From an uncultured Clostridia bacterium (lineage in GTDB: Bacteria > Bacillota > Clostridia > UBA1381): a stretch of 64,000 nucleotides of DNA. The stretch is taken from NCBI GenBank assembly GCA_934462945.1, contig CAKSJF010000002.1:14340-78339 (forward strand). Reading direction: 5' to 3'. Position 1 is the stretch's first letter. Every line of letters begins with the position of its first letter. Of the stretch, positions 16,320 to 25,561 are shown one piece after another. The translations under genes were made by a program, and so were the position numbers. The notes under the pieces are model-generated. The model was not told the DNA's origin. It searched no databases and saw nothing but the letters and a program-made list of their open reading frames with translations.

Positions 16320-17336
16320 TTAGCTTTTATTCGAAAGTCCGGCGGTATAGCCCTGATATTTTTCATAGAGCGCGTCCCATTTCGGATTGGTTTTTTGCTC
16401 CGGGAAATACGGACTTATTTTTTCTGCAAAATAATTTGAGAATTTTTCTGCACCGCGGTAATTTAAGTGTGATTTATCGTAAAAATCCGTGTTCAAATCC
16501 AATCCGATTTCGTCATACTGCGTGTTAAAATTCCAGAACGGAATATCATATTCCCGGCAAAGCTCATCAAAGGTGTTATAGTGTGCCTGTGCTGTTTCTG
16601 TGGGGTTGGACGGTGTTTTTACAAAGATCAGCTGAATGCCGTTTTCCTGGCAGAGGGTGCGGATTTTATGAAAATAGAAAAGCTCTTTTTCTGCAAGTTC
16701 TGCATGCAGTTTTATGCCGGAAACATCCGGTTTTTGAATGTTTTCCGCTGTCTCCTCTAAAAGCACATACCCTTTCCAGGGGTCGTGCAGGGATTTTTGA
16801 TTATAGGTGTAGTCCTCCTCCGAAAGCTCGTTCCAGCGGCTGTGATATTTGATGAGGGGAATTAAAAGCGGAAGCCGTTCGCCCTTGGGAGCGGACGCGA
16901 ATGCAAGTTCTATCTTGTTTTTGGAAAACGGAATATTGTCCATAAAGGAAAAATTTACGCCGTCGTCATAATATTCCTGATGCTTGGAAAACATCAAAGC
17001 GTCCATCACAACCACGCGCGGACGCTGCGTTTTCAAGCTTTCCCGGAGATAGTAATAGCTTGCCCAGACCGGTTGCCGCTGTGTGGCTAAGACATAGGAT
17101 TTTACTCCGATTTTCTCCCAGACCGCAAGCGGAGAAAAAGAGCAGTAGGTGTTGGACGAGCCAAGATAGATCAGATCAAATTCGTTTTCCGGCTCGTTAT
17201 AAAATCCGGCAATTTTTGTGGTATGATCCCATACACCGGTGAGTGTTTTCCGGCGGAAAAGCTGATTCACCTGCGAAAAGAGCAGACAGAAAACTGTGAG
17301 AAAACAAACTATTCCGAAAAATGCTTTTCTTTTCAT
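16320..17336 (-). CDS. Membrane-anchored SGNH-fold partner of an O-acyltransferase
   Basis: 338 residues with one N-terminal membrane anchor (about 5-24) and an extracytoplasmic SGNH-like domain (DltD/AlgX-type architecture). Candidate nucleophile in LGSSNTY (near residue 59-65) and the Asp-His pair in DKSHLNYRGAEKF near residue 288. Twelve bases downstream of the MBOAT gene, so the pair likely O-acetylates a cell-surface polymer: the MBOAT moves acyl groups across the membrane and this protein transfers or trims them. No DltA/DltC genes are present, which argues against D-alanylation. The exact polymer is unknown. Confidence 0.75.
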   Translation of the reverse strand: MKRKAFFGIVCFLTVFCLLFSQVNQLFRRKTLTGVWDHTTKIAGFYNEPENEFDLIYLGSSNTYCSFSPLAVWEKIGVKSYVLATQRQPVWASYYYLRESLKTQRPRVVVMDALMFSKHQEYYDDGVNFSFMDNIPFSKNKIELAFASAPKGERLPLLIPLIKYHSRWNELSEEDYTYNQKSLHDPWKGYVLLEETAENIQKPDVSGIKLHAELAEKELFYFHKIRTLCQENGIQLIFVKTPSNPTETAQAHYNTFDELCREYDIPFWNFNTQYDEIGLDLNTDFYDKSHLNYRGAEKFSNYFAEKISPYFPEQKTNPKWDALYEKYQGYTAGLSNKS

Positions 17337-17348
17337 ATGCTCTCCTCC

Positions 17349-18842
17349 TTAAAACTGAAAATAGATGAATTGGCTTTCCTCAAATCCCGGACCGTAAATG
17401 CCGAAGATCAGAATAAAGAAAATTGCCGCAAGCAAAAATGCCCATCGGAACACAAGATGATTTTTCAAAAAGGTGTTCCGCAGCTGCATGTGGTAGTAGT
17501 GTGCGGTGCTGACGCAGAATAACACTGCCGTGCCGAATACCAAAATATTCAGATCTGCGCCGGAAAGTCCCAGGGCGGTCAAGCCGCCGCCCGAAAGTAT
17601 CCAGGGATCCCATGCACAGAAAATTTTCTGCACAATTCCAAACGCGTCCGAAACAGAGTTGGCACGGAAGAAAATCCAGCCGAAACAGACCAAAAGGAAT
17701 GTGACCGCGCGCTGAAACAGGTGGTATGTATGCGTGTTCCGGTCGATCCGGAAAAGATCGGAAAGCCGTTTTCTTGCCGACAGCGTGATTCCGCCGACCA
17801 CCTGATAGATTCCGTGTAAAAGTCCCCAGATTACAAATGTCCAGTTTGCGCCGTGCCAAAGTCCGCTTGCTAAAAAGACCACCATAATATTGAAATATTT
17901 CCGTGCCTGTCCGCGCTTGTTTCCGCCTAATGGAATATAGAGATAATCCCGGAACCAGCCGGAAAGGGAGATGTGCCAGTCTCTCCAGAACTGCGCAATC
18001 GTTTTTGCAAAGTACGGTTCTTCAAAGTTTTTCATCAGAGAAAATCCCATCACCTCTGCCGCACCGCGTGCGATGTCGGTGTAGGAGGAAAAATCGCAGT
18101 AGATTTGGAGGGCAAACAGGATTGTCGCCAGGAAAAGCTCCAAACCGCCGTAGTCGGTATAGTGGTTGTACACCTGGTTCACTAAAATTGCTGCCCGATC
18201 CGCAATCACAAGCTTTTCAAAAAATCCCCAAAGCATTAAAAGTAAGCCGCGTTTAACACGGACGAGAGAAAAATGATGTTCTTCGTGCAATTGATTTAAA
18301 AGATTTTTTGAACGCTCAATCGGTCCTGCCACAAGCTGTGGGAAAAAAGACACGAAAAGTGCATACCGAAACGGATTTTTCTCCGCCTGGATTTCTCCGC
18401 GGTAAACGTCCATGGTGTAGGAAAGCGCCTGGAAGGTGTAAAAGGAAATGCCGACCGGCAAAACCACATCAAACCGCGGTATCGCCGCACTTTTTCCAAA
18501 GAAATTCAAAAGCGTGTTTATGCTGTCGGTCAGAAAACCGGAATATTTGAAAAATACTAAAATCCCTAAGTTCGACAGAAAGCTTGCCGCAACTGTCAGC
18601 TTTTTTGCGCGTGCCGCACGCTTCTGATCCGGATTTTTGTTTGCTTTTGTAATCAATATACCGCTCAAATATGTAATGACGGTGGATGCAGCCATTAACA
18701 GTGCATATTTCGGATTACAGCAAATGTAGAAATAATAGCTCGCCAAGAGCAGCCACACCCATTTGACTTTCTGCGGAATCAGAAAATAAATCAGCGTGAC
18801 AACGGGAAAAAATATTAAAAACTCTGCCGAGTTAAAAAGCAT
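17349..18842 (-). CDS. MBOAT-family O-acyltransferase (AlgI/DltB-like)
   Basis: 497-residue polytopic membrane protein. It opens with LFNSAEFLIFFPVVTLIYF, typical of AlgI-like proteins; YTDIARGAAEVMGF and FWRDWHISLSGWFRDYLYIP (near residue 285) are the hallmark motifs, and the invariant catalytic His is in ASGLWHGANWTFVIWG (near 331). It transfers acyl groups to an extracellular polysaccharide together with the SGNH protein downstream. RBS AGGAGG, with its own promoter at 18875-18903. Family assignment is certain; target polymer is inferred only. Confidence 0.92.
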   Translation of the reverse strand: MLFNSAEFLIFFPVVTLIYFLIPQKVKWVWLLLASYYFYICCNPKYALLMAASTVITYLSGILITKANKNPDQKRAARAKKLTVAASFLSNLGILVFFKYSGFLTDSINTLLNFFGKSAAIPRFDVVLPVGISFYTFQALSYTMDVYRGEIQAEKNPFRYALFVSFFPQLVAGPIERSKNLLNQLHEEHHFSLVRVKRGLLLMLWGFFEKLVIADRAAILVNQVYNHYTDYGGLELFLATILFALQIYCDFSSYTDIARGAAEVMGFSLMKNFEEPYFAKTIAQFWRDWHISLSGWFRDYLYIPLGGNKRGQARKYFNIMVVFLASGLWHGANWTFVIWGLLHGIYQVVGGITLSARKRLSDLFRIDRNTHTYHLFQRAVTFLLVCFGWIFFRANSVSDAFGIVQKIFCAWDPWILSGGGLTALGLSGADLNILVFGTAVLFCVSTAHYYHMQLRNTFLKNHLVFRWAFLLAAIFFILIFGIYGPGFEESQFIYFQF

Positions 18843-18874
18843 GGGTTTGTCCTCCTATCGGATACTATGTTTCT

Positions 18875-18903
18875 ATTTTATCATATCCGATGAAATTTAT
18901 CAA
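18875..18903 (-). promoter_or_regulatory. Promoter of the MBOAT-SGNH genes
   Basis: Minus-strand TTGATA (18898-18903), 17-bp spacer, TAAAAT (18875-18880) with a TG extension. Confidence 0.6.
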
Positions 18904-18905
18904 TA

Positions 18906-19718
18906 TTAAATGATTGGTTTTTCGCGAATTTCCAAAAGTCCGTTTTTCGGTGACACCCCATATGCCTTTACATACGCTTTATAAAAATTTTCATAGCATC
19001 CAAATCCTGCCTCGGCGCTTGCCTCTGTCAGACTTTTTCCGTCGCGGCAAAGTTCTTTTACCAAAAGCAGACGCTTGGTGATGATATACTGATTGACGGT
19101 AAAGCCGGTTGTTTTTTTAAACAGTCTGCAAAGATAGTATTTGGAAAGATAAAACTCTTTGGAGAGGGCTTCCAGTGTGAGCGGTTCGGATAGATGCTCA
19201 TTAATATAACGGACAATTTCCGGTTCGCGCTTGCGCGGTTTGTCCAATTCCGGCAATCTGGAAAATGCGTGCAAAAGCTCGGCAACAGCACAGCGGGTCA
19301 TGATTTCGGAGGACTCCCCGATATATTGCTCCAGGCGCGAAAATATCTCCTCCGCACCGCATTCTGCCGCCTGCTTGCTGGAAATAATGCGCCGGGAAAG
19401 TCCGCTGCGAAATTCCGGACATTCCATCCGCCCGAAAAAGCGGTCGGATAAATTCAGCACGATTCGCTCATAAGCGGTATCAGAACGGTGGAACACCTGG
19501 TGCAGTTCGTTGCCGTGAATGATCAGAATGTCGTGCGGATTCAGATGGTATTTTGTTCCCTCCACCAGAAAGAAAATATCTCCCCGGAGCAGGGTGAAAA
19601 TTTCATAGTCGTTATGCGTGTGCAGATCAAAGTTTACAAACTGCGGATGCTCGGAGGTGCTGTGATGGTAGGAAAAAAGCTTCTCCGGGTGGGTGTATTC
19701 TGAAAGTATTCTGGTCAT
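18906..19718 (-). CDS. AraC-family regulator, probable controller of the divergent sugar-acid operon
   Basis: 270 residues: N-terminal cupin-like ligand domain (DLHTHNDYEIFTLLRGDIFFLVEG, about 31-54, with the His pair of this class) and C-terminal double helix-turn-helix (about 170-265; LSKYYLCRLFKKTTGFTVNQY). AraC proteins of this form bind a sugar and switch nearby catabolic genes. It is divergent from the isomerase/dehydrogenase operon at 19841, with only 122 bases between the starts, and a dyad in that gap is a candidate operator. RBS AGGAGG. Ligand unknown. Confidence 0.88.
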   Translation of the reverse strand: MTRILSEYTHPEKLFSYHHSTSEHPQFVNFDLHTHNDYEIFTLLRGDIFFLVEGTKYHLNPHDILIIHGNELHQVFHRSDTAYERIVLNLSDRFFGRMECPEFRSGLSRRIISSKQAAECGAEEIFSRLEQYIGESSEIMTRCAVAELLHAFSRLPELDKPRKREPEIVRYINEHLSEPLTLEALSKEFYLSKYYLCRLFKKTTGFTVNQYIITKRLLLVKELCRDGKSLTEASAEAGFGCYENFYKAYVKAYGVSPKNGLLEIREKPII

Positions 19719-19737
19719 CTCTATCGCCTCCTCTTTT

Positions 19738-19766
19738 AGTATAACATATTAGAGCAAGATTTGCAA
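19738..19766 (-). promoter_or_regulatory. Promoter of the AraC gene
   Basis: Minus-strand TTGCAA (19761-19766), 17-bp spacer, TATACT (19738-19743). Confidence 0.7.
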
Positions 19767-19772
19767 TGTTTT

Positions 19773-19793
19773 TGACAAAATAGTATATTGTCA
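19773..19793. promoter_or_regulatory. Candidate operator dyad in the divergent promoter region
   Basis: TGACAA (19773-19778) and TTGTCA (19788-19793) form an inverted repeat with nine bases between. The right half is the -35 box of the rightward promoter and the left half lies just upstream of the leftward -35 box. Confidence 0.45.
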
Positions 19794-19816
19794 TGAAAAA
19801 TATCGTGTGATAGAAT
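19788..19816 (+). promoter_or_regulatory. Promoter of the isomerase/dehydrogenase operon
   Basis: TTGTCA (19788-19793), 17-bp spacer, TAGAAT (19811-19816) with a TG extension at 19808-19809. RBS AAAGGAGG follows. Confidence 0.65.
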
Positions 19817-19840
19817 AAGAAAAAAAGGAGGTAGAACCCT

Positions 19841-20695
19841 ATGAAAAATTGGATTATTTCTGGGTTTTCAGATGAAATTGATGAAAATATTGAAAAGCAG
19901 TTCCGGCATTTAAACAAGCTTGGTATTTCCTATTTTGAGCCGCGCGGCATAAACGGAAAAAACATTTCCGACCTGTCGGACGACGAGGTTTCCGCACTAA
20001 AAAGCGCAATGGAGCAGTATGGAATTAAGGTATCTTCGATTGGCTCGCCGATCGGAAAAATTCAGATTACAGACGAATTTGCGCCGCATTTAGAAAAGCT
20101 TCGGCGTACAATCCGGATTGCAAAAGAACTGCACGCAAGCTATATCCGTGTGTTCAGCTTCTATATTCCGGACGGACAGTATGAAAAATACCGCGATGAG
20201 GTTATGGAGCGGATGAAACAAATGACCGCATTGGCAGAACAGGAGGACATCGTTCTCCTGCACGAGAATGAAAAGGAGATTTACGGCGATACAGCGCAGC
20301 GATGCAGAGAAATTTTAGACGAGGTGCATTCCGCACATCTGCGCGCTGTGTTCGATCCGGCAAATTTTGTCCAGTGCGGACAATCTACTTATCCGGAGGC
20401 ATACGAGCTGATTCGCCCGTATCTTGCCTATATGCATATTAAGGACGCACTGGCGGATGGTGCTGTTGTCCCGGCAGGACACGGAATCGGACATGTGGAG
20501 CAGATTCTTTTGTCTCTTTCCAAGTCCGGCTATGAGGGTTTTTTCAGTTTAGAGCCTCATTTGGGGGATTTTAAAGGATTTTCCGAGCTGGAATCAAAGA
20601 CGGTGGAGAAAAAGGAAATCAGCACACCGGAAAAATTTACACTGGCATATGAAAGCTTAAAGGAATTGTTTCAGAAAGTGGAGGAGACGTTATGA
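19841..20695 (+). CDS. TIM-barrel sugar isomerase/epimerase-like protein 1
   Basis: 284 residues of the AP-endonuclease-2/xylose-isomerase-like TIM-barrel family, divalent-metal-dependent isomerases, epimerases and lyases acting on (keto-)sugars. Likely metal ligands are the Glu in LLHENEKE (about 141-148), Asp in VFDPANF (about 172-178), His in YMHIKDA (about 198-204) and Glu in FSLEPH near 237. First gene of a six-gene operon; its last bases overlap the next ATG (ATGA), so it is coupled to a Gfo/Idh/MocA dehydrogenase. This pairing is seen in inositol and keto-glycoside pathways. Substrate unknown. Confidence 0.82.
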   Translation: MKNWIISGFSDEIDENIEKQFRHLNKLGISYFEPRGINGKNISDLSDDEVSALKSAMEQYGIKVSSIGSPIGKIQITDEFAPHLEKLRRTIRIAKELHASYIRVFSFYIPDGQYEKYRDEVMERMKQMTALAEQEDIVLLHENEKEIYGDTAQRCREILDEVHSAHLRAVFDPANFVQCGQSTYPEAYELIRPYLAYMHIKDALADGAVVPAGHGIGHVEQILLSLSKSGYEGFFSLEPHLGDFKGFSELESKTVEKKEISTPEKFTLAYESLKELFQKVEETL

Positions 20696-21852
20696 AAAAG
20701 GTACGGATTGGTGTGATCGGCGTTGGAAATATGGGGTCCGGACATGCAAACATTTTAACAAACGGTTTGATTCCAAATGCGGAGCTGACGGCTTTGTGCG
20801 ATATTGCAGAGGCGCGGCGCACAGAGCTAAAAAAGCAATATCCGGAAATTCCGGTATTTGCAGATGCGGAGGAGATGATGAAAAGCGGACTTGTGGATGC
20901 AGTTACCATTGCCGTTCCGCATTACGACCATCCGCCGCTTGCCATCCTTGCCTTTTCTTACGGTTTGCACGTTCTGACCGAAAAGCCGGCAGGGGTGTAT
21001 ACCAAGCAGGTTTTGGAAATGAATCAGGCGGCAGAAAAATCCGGAAAAGTTTTTGGGATTATGTACAATCAGCGCACCAATCCGGTTTATCAGAAAATCC
21101 GTCAGCTGATACAGGAGGGCGCATTAGGACAGATTAAGCGCGTATCCTGGATTGTGACCGACTGGTACCGATCCCAGGCATATCATGACAGCTGCACCTG
21201 GCGGTCAACCTGGAAAACAGAGGGCGGCGGCACACTGATCAATCAGAATCCGCATCAGCTGGATTTGTGGCAGTGGATGTTTGGCATGCCGGATCGGATT
21301 ATGTCGCATGTTTCCTTTGGAAAGTATTATGATATTGAGGTGGAGGATGATGTGACCGCTTTTATGGAATACAAAAACGGCATGACCGGTGTTTATATCA
21401 CTTCTACCGGAGAAGCACCGGGAGAAAACCGACTGGAAATCTCCTGCGACAGGGGTTTGCTGATTGTGGAAAAAGGAAAAATCACATTTCGCCGGAATAC
21501 CGTAAGCGAGCGTGAATTTAACAAAAATAATACCGCACCGTTTGGTGTTCCGGAGTGTTGGGACTGCACCATACCGGTCGATTCTCATGGCGGAGAACAG
21601 CATGTGGGGATTTTGAAGAATTTTTGCAGCGCTATTTTGGACGGAACACCGCTTTTAGCGCCCGGCTATGAGGGAATCCGCGGTCTGACGATTTCCAACG
21701 CGATTCACTATTCGGCATGGACAGGCGGCTGGGCAGACGTGCAAAACTTCCCGGCAGAGGAATTTTATCAGCTTTTACAGGATAAAATCAAGCATTCCAC
21801 CGTGGTGAAAAAGGAACAGCAGATTACGGTTGGAACAGAGGGAACTTATTAA
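20692..21852 (+). CDS. Gfo/Idh/MocA-family oxidoreductase 1
   Basis: 386 residues. NAD(P)-binding motif GVIGVGNMGSGH (about 8-19), EKPAG (about 98-102) with the conserved lysine, and catalytic block GGGTLINQNPHQLDLW (about 181-196) with the likely general-base His. Members oxidise or reduce ring hydroxyls of sugars, inositols and glycosides. Longer than gene 22613-23608 and only distantly similar, so the two are not recent duplicates. Translation is coupled to the preceding isomerase by a 4-base overlap. Cytoplasmic; no signal peptide. Substrate not readable. Confidence 0.88.
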   Translation: MKKVRIGVIGVGNMGSGHANILTNGLIPNAELTALCDIAEARRTELKKQYPEIPVFADAEEMMKSGLVDAVTIAVPHYDHPPLAILAFSYGLHVLTEKPAGVYTKQVLEMNQAAEKSGKVFGIMYNQRTNPVYQKIRQLIQEGALGQIKRVSWIVTDWYRSQAYHDSCTWRSTWKTEGGGTLINQNPHQLDLWQWMFGMPDRIMSHVSFGKYYDIEVEDDVTAFMEYKNGMTGVYITSTGEAPGENRLEISCDRGLLIVEKGKITFRRNTVSEREFNKNNTAPFGVPECWDCTIPVDSHGGEQHVGILKNFCSAILDGTPLLAPGYEGIRGLTISNAIHYSAWTGGWADVQNFPAEEFYQLLQDKIKHSTVVKKEQQITVGTEGTY

Positions 21853-21865
21853 GGAGGGAAAGCGG

Positions 21866-22612
21866 ATGAAGAAAGAAATCGGCGCACAGCTTTTTACCGT
21901 TCGTGATTTTTGCCAGACGAGAGACGGTTTTGCAAACACGCTAAAGCGTCTCCGGGAAATCGGGTATCAGGCGGTACAGATTTCTGCGGTCGGACCGATT
22001 CCGCCGGAGGATCTGAAAGCGCTCTGCGATCAGTACGGCATGGAAATCTACTGCACGCACAAGCCGGTTGACGCGTTTTTAGAACAGCCGGAACAGGTGA
22101 TTCAATATCATAAAACGCTTGGCTGTCCGATTGCAGGTCTGGGACATCCGGGAGATCATCTCTCCGATTTGGAGCATTTTGTGCTACAGCTTAATCAGGT
22201 GACAGAACAGCTGAAAAAAGAGGGAATCACATTTCTTTATCATAATCATGCCTTGGAATTTCAGAAACTTCCGGACGGGCAGTTAATTTTTGACTATCTT
22301 GAACAGCATGCAAAATTCGGATTTATTGTGGATGTCTACTGGCTGGCGGTAGCCGGAATGAACCCGGCTGCCGTAATCCGGCGGTTAGGCTCGCGCGCAC
22401 AGATCATTCATTTTAAAGATCTCGCCGTTTTCGGAAATGACGCATGCATGGCAGAGGTCATGGAGGGGAATCTGAATTGGGATGAGATTTTCGCAGCATG
22501 CGAGGAGGCAGGGTGTCAGGCGGCTTTGGTGGAACAGGATGTATGCCGCCGAGATCCGTTTGAAAGCCTTGCAATCAGCTATCAGAATCTGAAAGCAAAG
22601 GGGTTTTGCTAA
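21866..22612 (+). CDS. TIM-barrel sugar isomerase/epimerase-like protein 2
   Basis: 248 residues, same superfamily as the first operon gene but clearly diverged. Conserved positions: YHNHALEFQ (metal ligand region), FIVDVYWLAVAG with the Asp ligand, IIHFKDL with the His ligand, and AALVEQD with the Glu ligand. The HNHxxEF form is typical of IolE/IolI- and YcjR-like proteins acting on keto-sugars. ATG 21866 is chosen over an in-frame upstream start because of the perfect AAGGAGG (21851-21857). Functional partner of the neighbouring dehydrogenases. Confidence 0.83.
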   Translation: MKKEIGAQLFTVRDFCQTRDGFANTLKRLREIGYQAVQISAVGPIPPEDLKALCDQYGMEIYCTHKPVDAFLEQPEQVIQYHKTLGCPIAGLGHPGDHLSDLEHFVLQLNQVTEQLKKEGITFLYHNHALEFQKLPDGQLIFDYLEQHAKFGFIVDVYWLAVAGMNPAAVIRRLGSRAQIIHFKDLAVFGNDACMAEVMEGNLNWDEIFAACEEAGCQAALVEQDVCRRDPFESLAISYQNLKAKGFC

Positions 22613-23608
22613 GTGAAAAATGCATGTGTTGTCGGTTATGGCGCAATCGGACCGATTCATGCGCAGGCTTTGGAGCAGGTGGAAAATGCCCGTCTTTATG
22701 CTGTCTGCGATCTTCAAAAGAAACGTGCCGACCTTGCCGCAAGGGAACATCAGACAAAGGCAATCTACGATTTTTCAGAGGTTTTGACGAATCCGGAAAT
22801 TGACGCGGTACATATCTGCACACCGCACTATCTGCACCAGTCCATGGCGATTGCCTGCATGAGGGCAGGAAAGGATGTTGTCCTGGAAAAACCGATTGTC
22901 ATGAGGGAAACGGAGCTTTCCGAACTGATTTCGGTTTATCAGAAAACCGGCAGGCGCGTCTGTGCCATCCTGCAAAACCGGATGAACCCTTGCGTGCAGA
23001 AGCTTTCGGAAATTGTAAAATGCGGTCAATACGGTGCGCTTTTGTCGCTTTCTGCCTTTTTAACCTGGTCGCGGGATGACGATTATTATCAGGCGGACGA
23101 ATGGCGCGGAAAATGGGCAACCGAGGGCGGCGGTGTTCTGATCAATCAGGCAGTACATCTTTTGGATTTGTGCGATTGGTTAGGCGGCGGCATTGCCGCG
23201 CTCCGGTGCGACATCAGCACAAAGGCGTTGCAGATTGAGGTGGAGGATACGGCAGACGCGGTCTTTTGGATGAAAAATGGTGCGCGCGGCATCTTTTATG
23301 CCACGAATGCAAACAGCGTGAACAATCCGTTCCGGCTGGAGCTTTGTTTTCAAAACGGCATCTTTCGTTATGCCGATGGAATGCTTGCGCAGATTTCGGA
23401 CGGTCGGGTTGATGTCCTTGCAAGCGATACCAAGCCGGAGCAGGGAAAGGCATATTGGGGAAGCAGCCATGCGCGCGTGATTTCCGATTTTTATCAGGGA
23501 AAAGAGTATCTTCGCTTAGAGGACGCACTGCATTCTGCAAGGGTGCTGTTTGCGATGTATCAATCGGCAAAGGAACACAGAAGAATAGAATTGGAGGAAA
23601 CAATATGA
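22613..23608 (+). CDS. Gfo/Idh/MocA-family oxidoreductase 2
   Basis: 331 residues. [13 protein letters not shown] (about 5-17) is the dinucleotide motif, EKPIV (about 84-88) the conserved EKP, and [15 protein letters not shown] the catalytic region with its His (near 176). The GTG start follows the previous stop directly (TAAGTG), and the end overlaps the uxuA start by ATGA, so the operon is tightly coupled. A second dehydrogenase beside a second TIM barrel suggests a two-round redox scheme, such as oxidation followed by re-reduction after rearrangement or elimination. Substrate unknown. Confidence 0.86.
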   Translation: MKNACVVGYGAIGPIHAQALEQVENARLYAVCDLQKKRADLAAREHQTKAIYDFSEVLTNPEIDAVHICTPHYLHQSMAIACMRAGKDVVLEKPIVMRETELSELISVYQKTGRRVCAILQNRMNPCVQKLSEIVKCGQYGALLSLSAFLTWSRDDDYYQADEWRGKWATEGGGVLINQAVHLLDLCDWLGGGIAALRCDISTKALQIEVEDTADAVFWMKNGARGIFYATNANSVNNPFRLELCFQNGIFRYADGMLAQISDGRVDVLASDTKPEQGKAYWGSSHARVISDFYQGKEYLRLEDALHSARVLFAMYQSAKEHRRIELEETI

Positions 23609-24645
23609 AAATGACATTTCGCTGGTACGGAAAGGACGATCCGGTCAGCTTAGAGATGATTCGTCAGATTCCCGGCGTAGAGGGAATCGTCACAGCCGTT
23701 TATGACGTTCCGGTGGGAGAGGTCTGGAGCGAGGAACGTATTTTTGCGCTGAAAAATGAGGTGGAGCAGGCAGGACTTTCCCTTTCAGTGATCGAAAGCG
23801 TTCCGGTACATGAGGATATTAAAATGGGTTGCGGCGACCGCGACCGCTATATTGAAAATTATTGCGAAACGCTTAAAAATCTTGCAAAAGCAGGAGTGGA
23901 CTGCGTTTGCTATAACTTTATGCCGGTGTTCGACTGGACGCGCTCTGACCTCTGCCATCTGCTGCCGGATGGGTCGAATGCGCTATCCTACGATCATCAG
24001 ACAGTCCTTTCGATGGATCCCGTTTCCGGCTCGCTTTCACTTCCAGGCTGGGATGAAAGCTACACCAAAGAGGAGCTTGGAAAGCTTTTGGAGCAGTATC
24101 GGGGCATCAATGAGGAAATGCTTTGGGACAATTTAAAATACTTCTTAGACCGCGTGATCAAAACGGCGGAGGAGGTTAAGGTGAAGATGGCGATTCACCC
24201 GGACGATCCGCCCTGGGGGATTTTCGGCTTGCCGCGTATTATCACCAATGAAGAAAATCTTGCGCGCTTTTTAAAGCTTTACGACAGCCCCTATAACGGA
24301 CTGACGCTTTGCAGCGGCTCTTTAGGGGTACATCCGGAAAATAATATTGCGCATATGGTAGGGCGCTTTGCCGACCGGATTCATTTTGCACACATGCGGA
24401 ATGTGAAAATCACAGGCGACCGTTGTTTCACCGAAACCGGACACCGTTCTGCGGACGGCTCTTTGGATATGGTGGAGATTATGAAAGCTTATCATGACGC
24501 AGGGTTTACCGGTTATATGCGCCCTGACCACGGACGTATGATCTGGGGAGAACAAGGCAGACCCGGCTATGGACTGTATGACCGTGCTTTGGGTGCGGTG
24601 TACTTAAACGGAATTTGGGAGACATTAGAAAAGGAGACGAAATAA
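23605..24645 (+). CDS. uxuA: Mannonate dehydratase
   Basis: Dehydrates D-mannonate to 2-keto-3-deoxy-D-gluconate in hexuronate breakdown. 346 residues, near the Bacillus length. It begins [20 protein letters not shown], the conserved N-terminus; [10 protein letters not shown] (about 197-206), [19 protein letters not shown] and the end block [12 protein letters not shown] carry the expected metal and substrate residues. ATG 23605 has GGAGGAAAC upstream; the open frame extends 50 codons further but inside the previous gene. This is the one gene that fixes the operon to uronate-type chemistry. Confidence 0.95.
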   Translation: MKMTFRWYGKDDPVSLEMIRQIPGVEGIVTAVYDVPVGEVWSEERIFALKNEVEQAGLSLSVIESVPVHEDIKMGCGDRDRYIENYCETLKNLAKAGVDCVCYNFMPVFDWTRSDLCHLLPDGSNALSYDHQTVLSMDPVSGSLSLPGWDESYTKEELGKLLEQYRGINEEMLWDNLKYFLDRVIKTAEEVKVKMAIHPDDPPWGIFGLPRIITNEENLARFLKLYDSPYNGLTLCSGSLGVHPENNIAHMVGRFADRIHFAHMRNVKITGDRCFTETGHRSADGSLDMVEIMKAYHDAGFTGYMRPDHGRMIWGEQGRPGYGLYDRALGAVYLNGIWETLEKETK

Positions 24646-24646
24646 T

Positions 24647-25495
24647 ATGAATTTGCCATTTCAGTTAGACTTATCGGGAAAAACCATTGTGATCACAGGC
24701 GGCGGAGGTGTGCTTTGCGGCATGTTTGCCAAGGCTTTGGGCGCATGCGGCGCAAATATTGCTGTGCTGGATTTGAATGAAAACGCGGCAAATAGCGTTG
24801 CAGAGGAAATCCGGAAAAACGGCGGAACAGCAATCGGATATTGTGCCAATGTGCTGGATCGCAGCTCTTTGGAGGAGGTGCGAAAAAAGATTCTTTCTGA
24901 TTTTGGCGCATGCGATATTCTAATCAATGGCGCAGGCGGCAACAATCCAAAGGGAACAACCCAGAAAGAATATTTTGAACCGTCCGATCTGGATTCTGAT
25001 ACTGTCACCTTTTTTGACTTAGACCCGGACGGAGTAGAATTTGTGTTCCGGTTGAATTTCTTAGGAACACTTCTTCCTACACAGGTGTTTGCAAAGGACA
25101 TGGCGAAAGGGGAAAAGGGATGTATTATCAATATTTCCTCGATGAACGCTTTCACGCCGCTTACCAAAATTCCGGCATACAGCGGCGCAAAGGCGGCAAT
25201 CTCAAACTTTACCCAATGGCTTGCCGTACATTTTTCAAAGGTGGGAATCCGCGTGAATGCAATCGCCCCCGGGTTCTTTGTCACAAATCAGAACCGCGGA
25301 CTTTTGTATGATGCAGAGGGTAATCCCACACCGCGTACCGGAAAAATCTTAGCCGCCACCCCGATGGGACGGTTCGGCGAGGCGGAAGAACTGATCGGAA
25401 CGCTTCTTTATCTGGTGAATGACCGGGCGGCAAGCTTTGTCACCGGCGTTGTCATTCCGGTAGACGGAGGATTCTCTGCCTATAGCGGAGTATAA
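24647..25495 (+). CDS. UxuB-like SDR oxidoreductase (mannonate/fructuronate)
   Basis: 282-residue short-chain dehydrogenase. TGGGGVLCGMFA (17-28) is the cofactor motif; INGAGG (NAG-type), catalytic Ser in NISSMNAF and YSGAK (near 188-192) complete the active site, and the end PVDGGFSAYSGV is typical. SDRs next to uxuA in Firmicutes (YjmF of Bacillus) interconvert fructuronate and mannonate. It replaces the unrelated long-chain UxuB of enterobacteria. The start is one base after uxuA's stop. Last gene of the operon; no clear terminator follows in the 66-base gap. Confidence 0.85.
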   Translation: MNLPFQLDLSGKTIVITGGGGVLCGMFAKALGACGANIAVLDLNENAANSVAEEIRKNGGTAIGYCANVLDRSSLEEVRKKILSDFGACDILINGAGGNNPKGTTQKEYFEPSDLDSDTVTFFDLDPDGVEFVFRLNFLGTLLPTQVFAKDMAKGEKGCIINISSMNAFTPLTKIPAYSGAKAAISNFTQWLAVHFSKVGIRVNAIAPGFFVTNQNRGLLYDAEGNPTPRTGKILAATPMGRFGEAEELIGTLLYLVNDRAASFVTGVVIPVDGGFSAYSGV

Positions 25496-25561
25496 AAGAC
25501 CGGCAAAACGGAAGTGCTGAAAATATGACTTGCTGTCTGCCTGCTGCATAAAAAATTGCAC

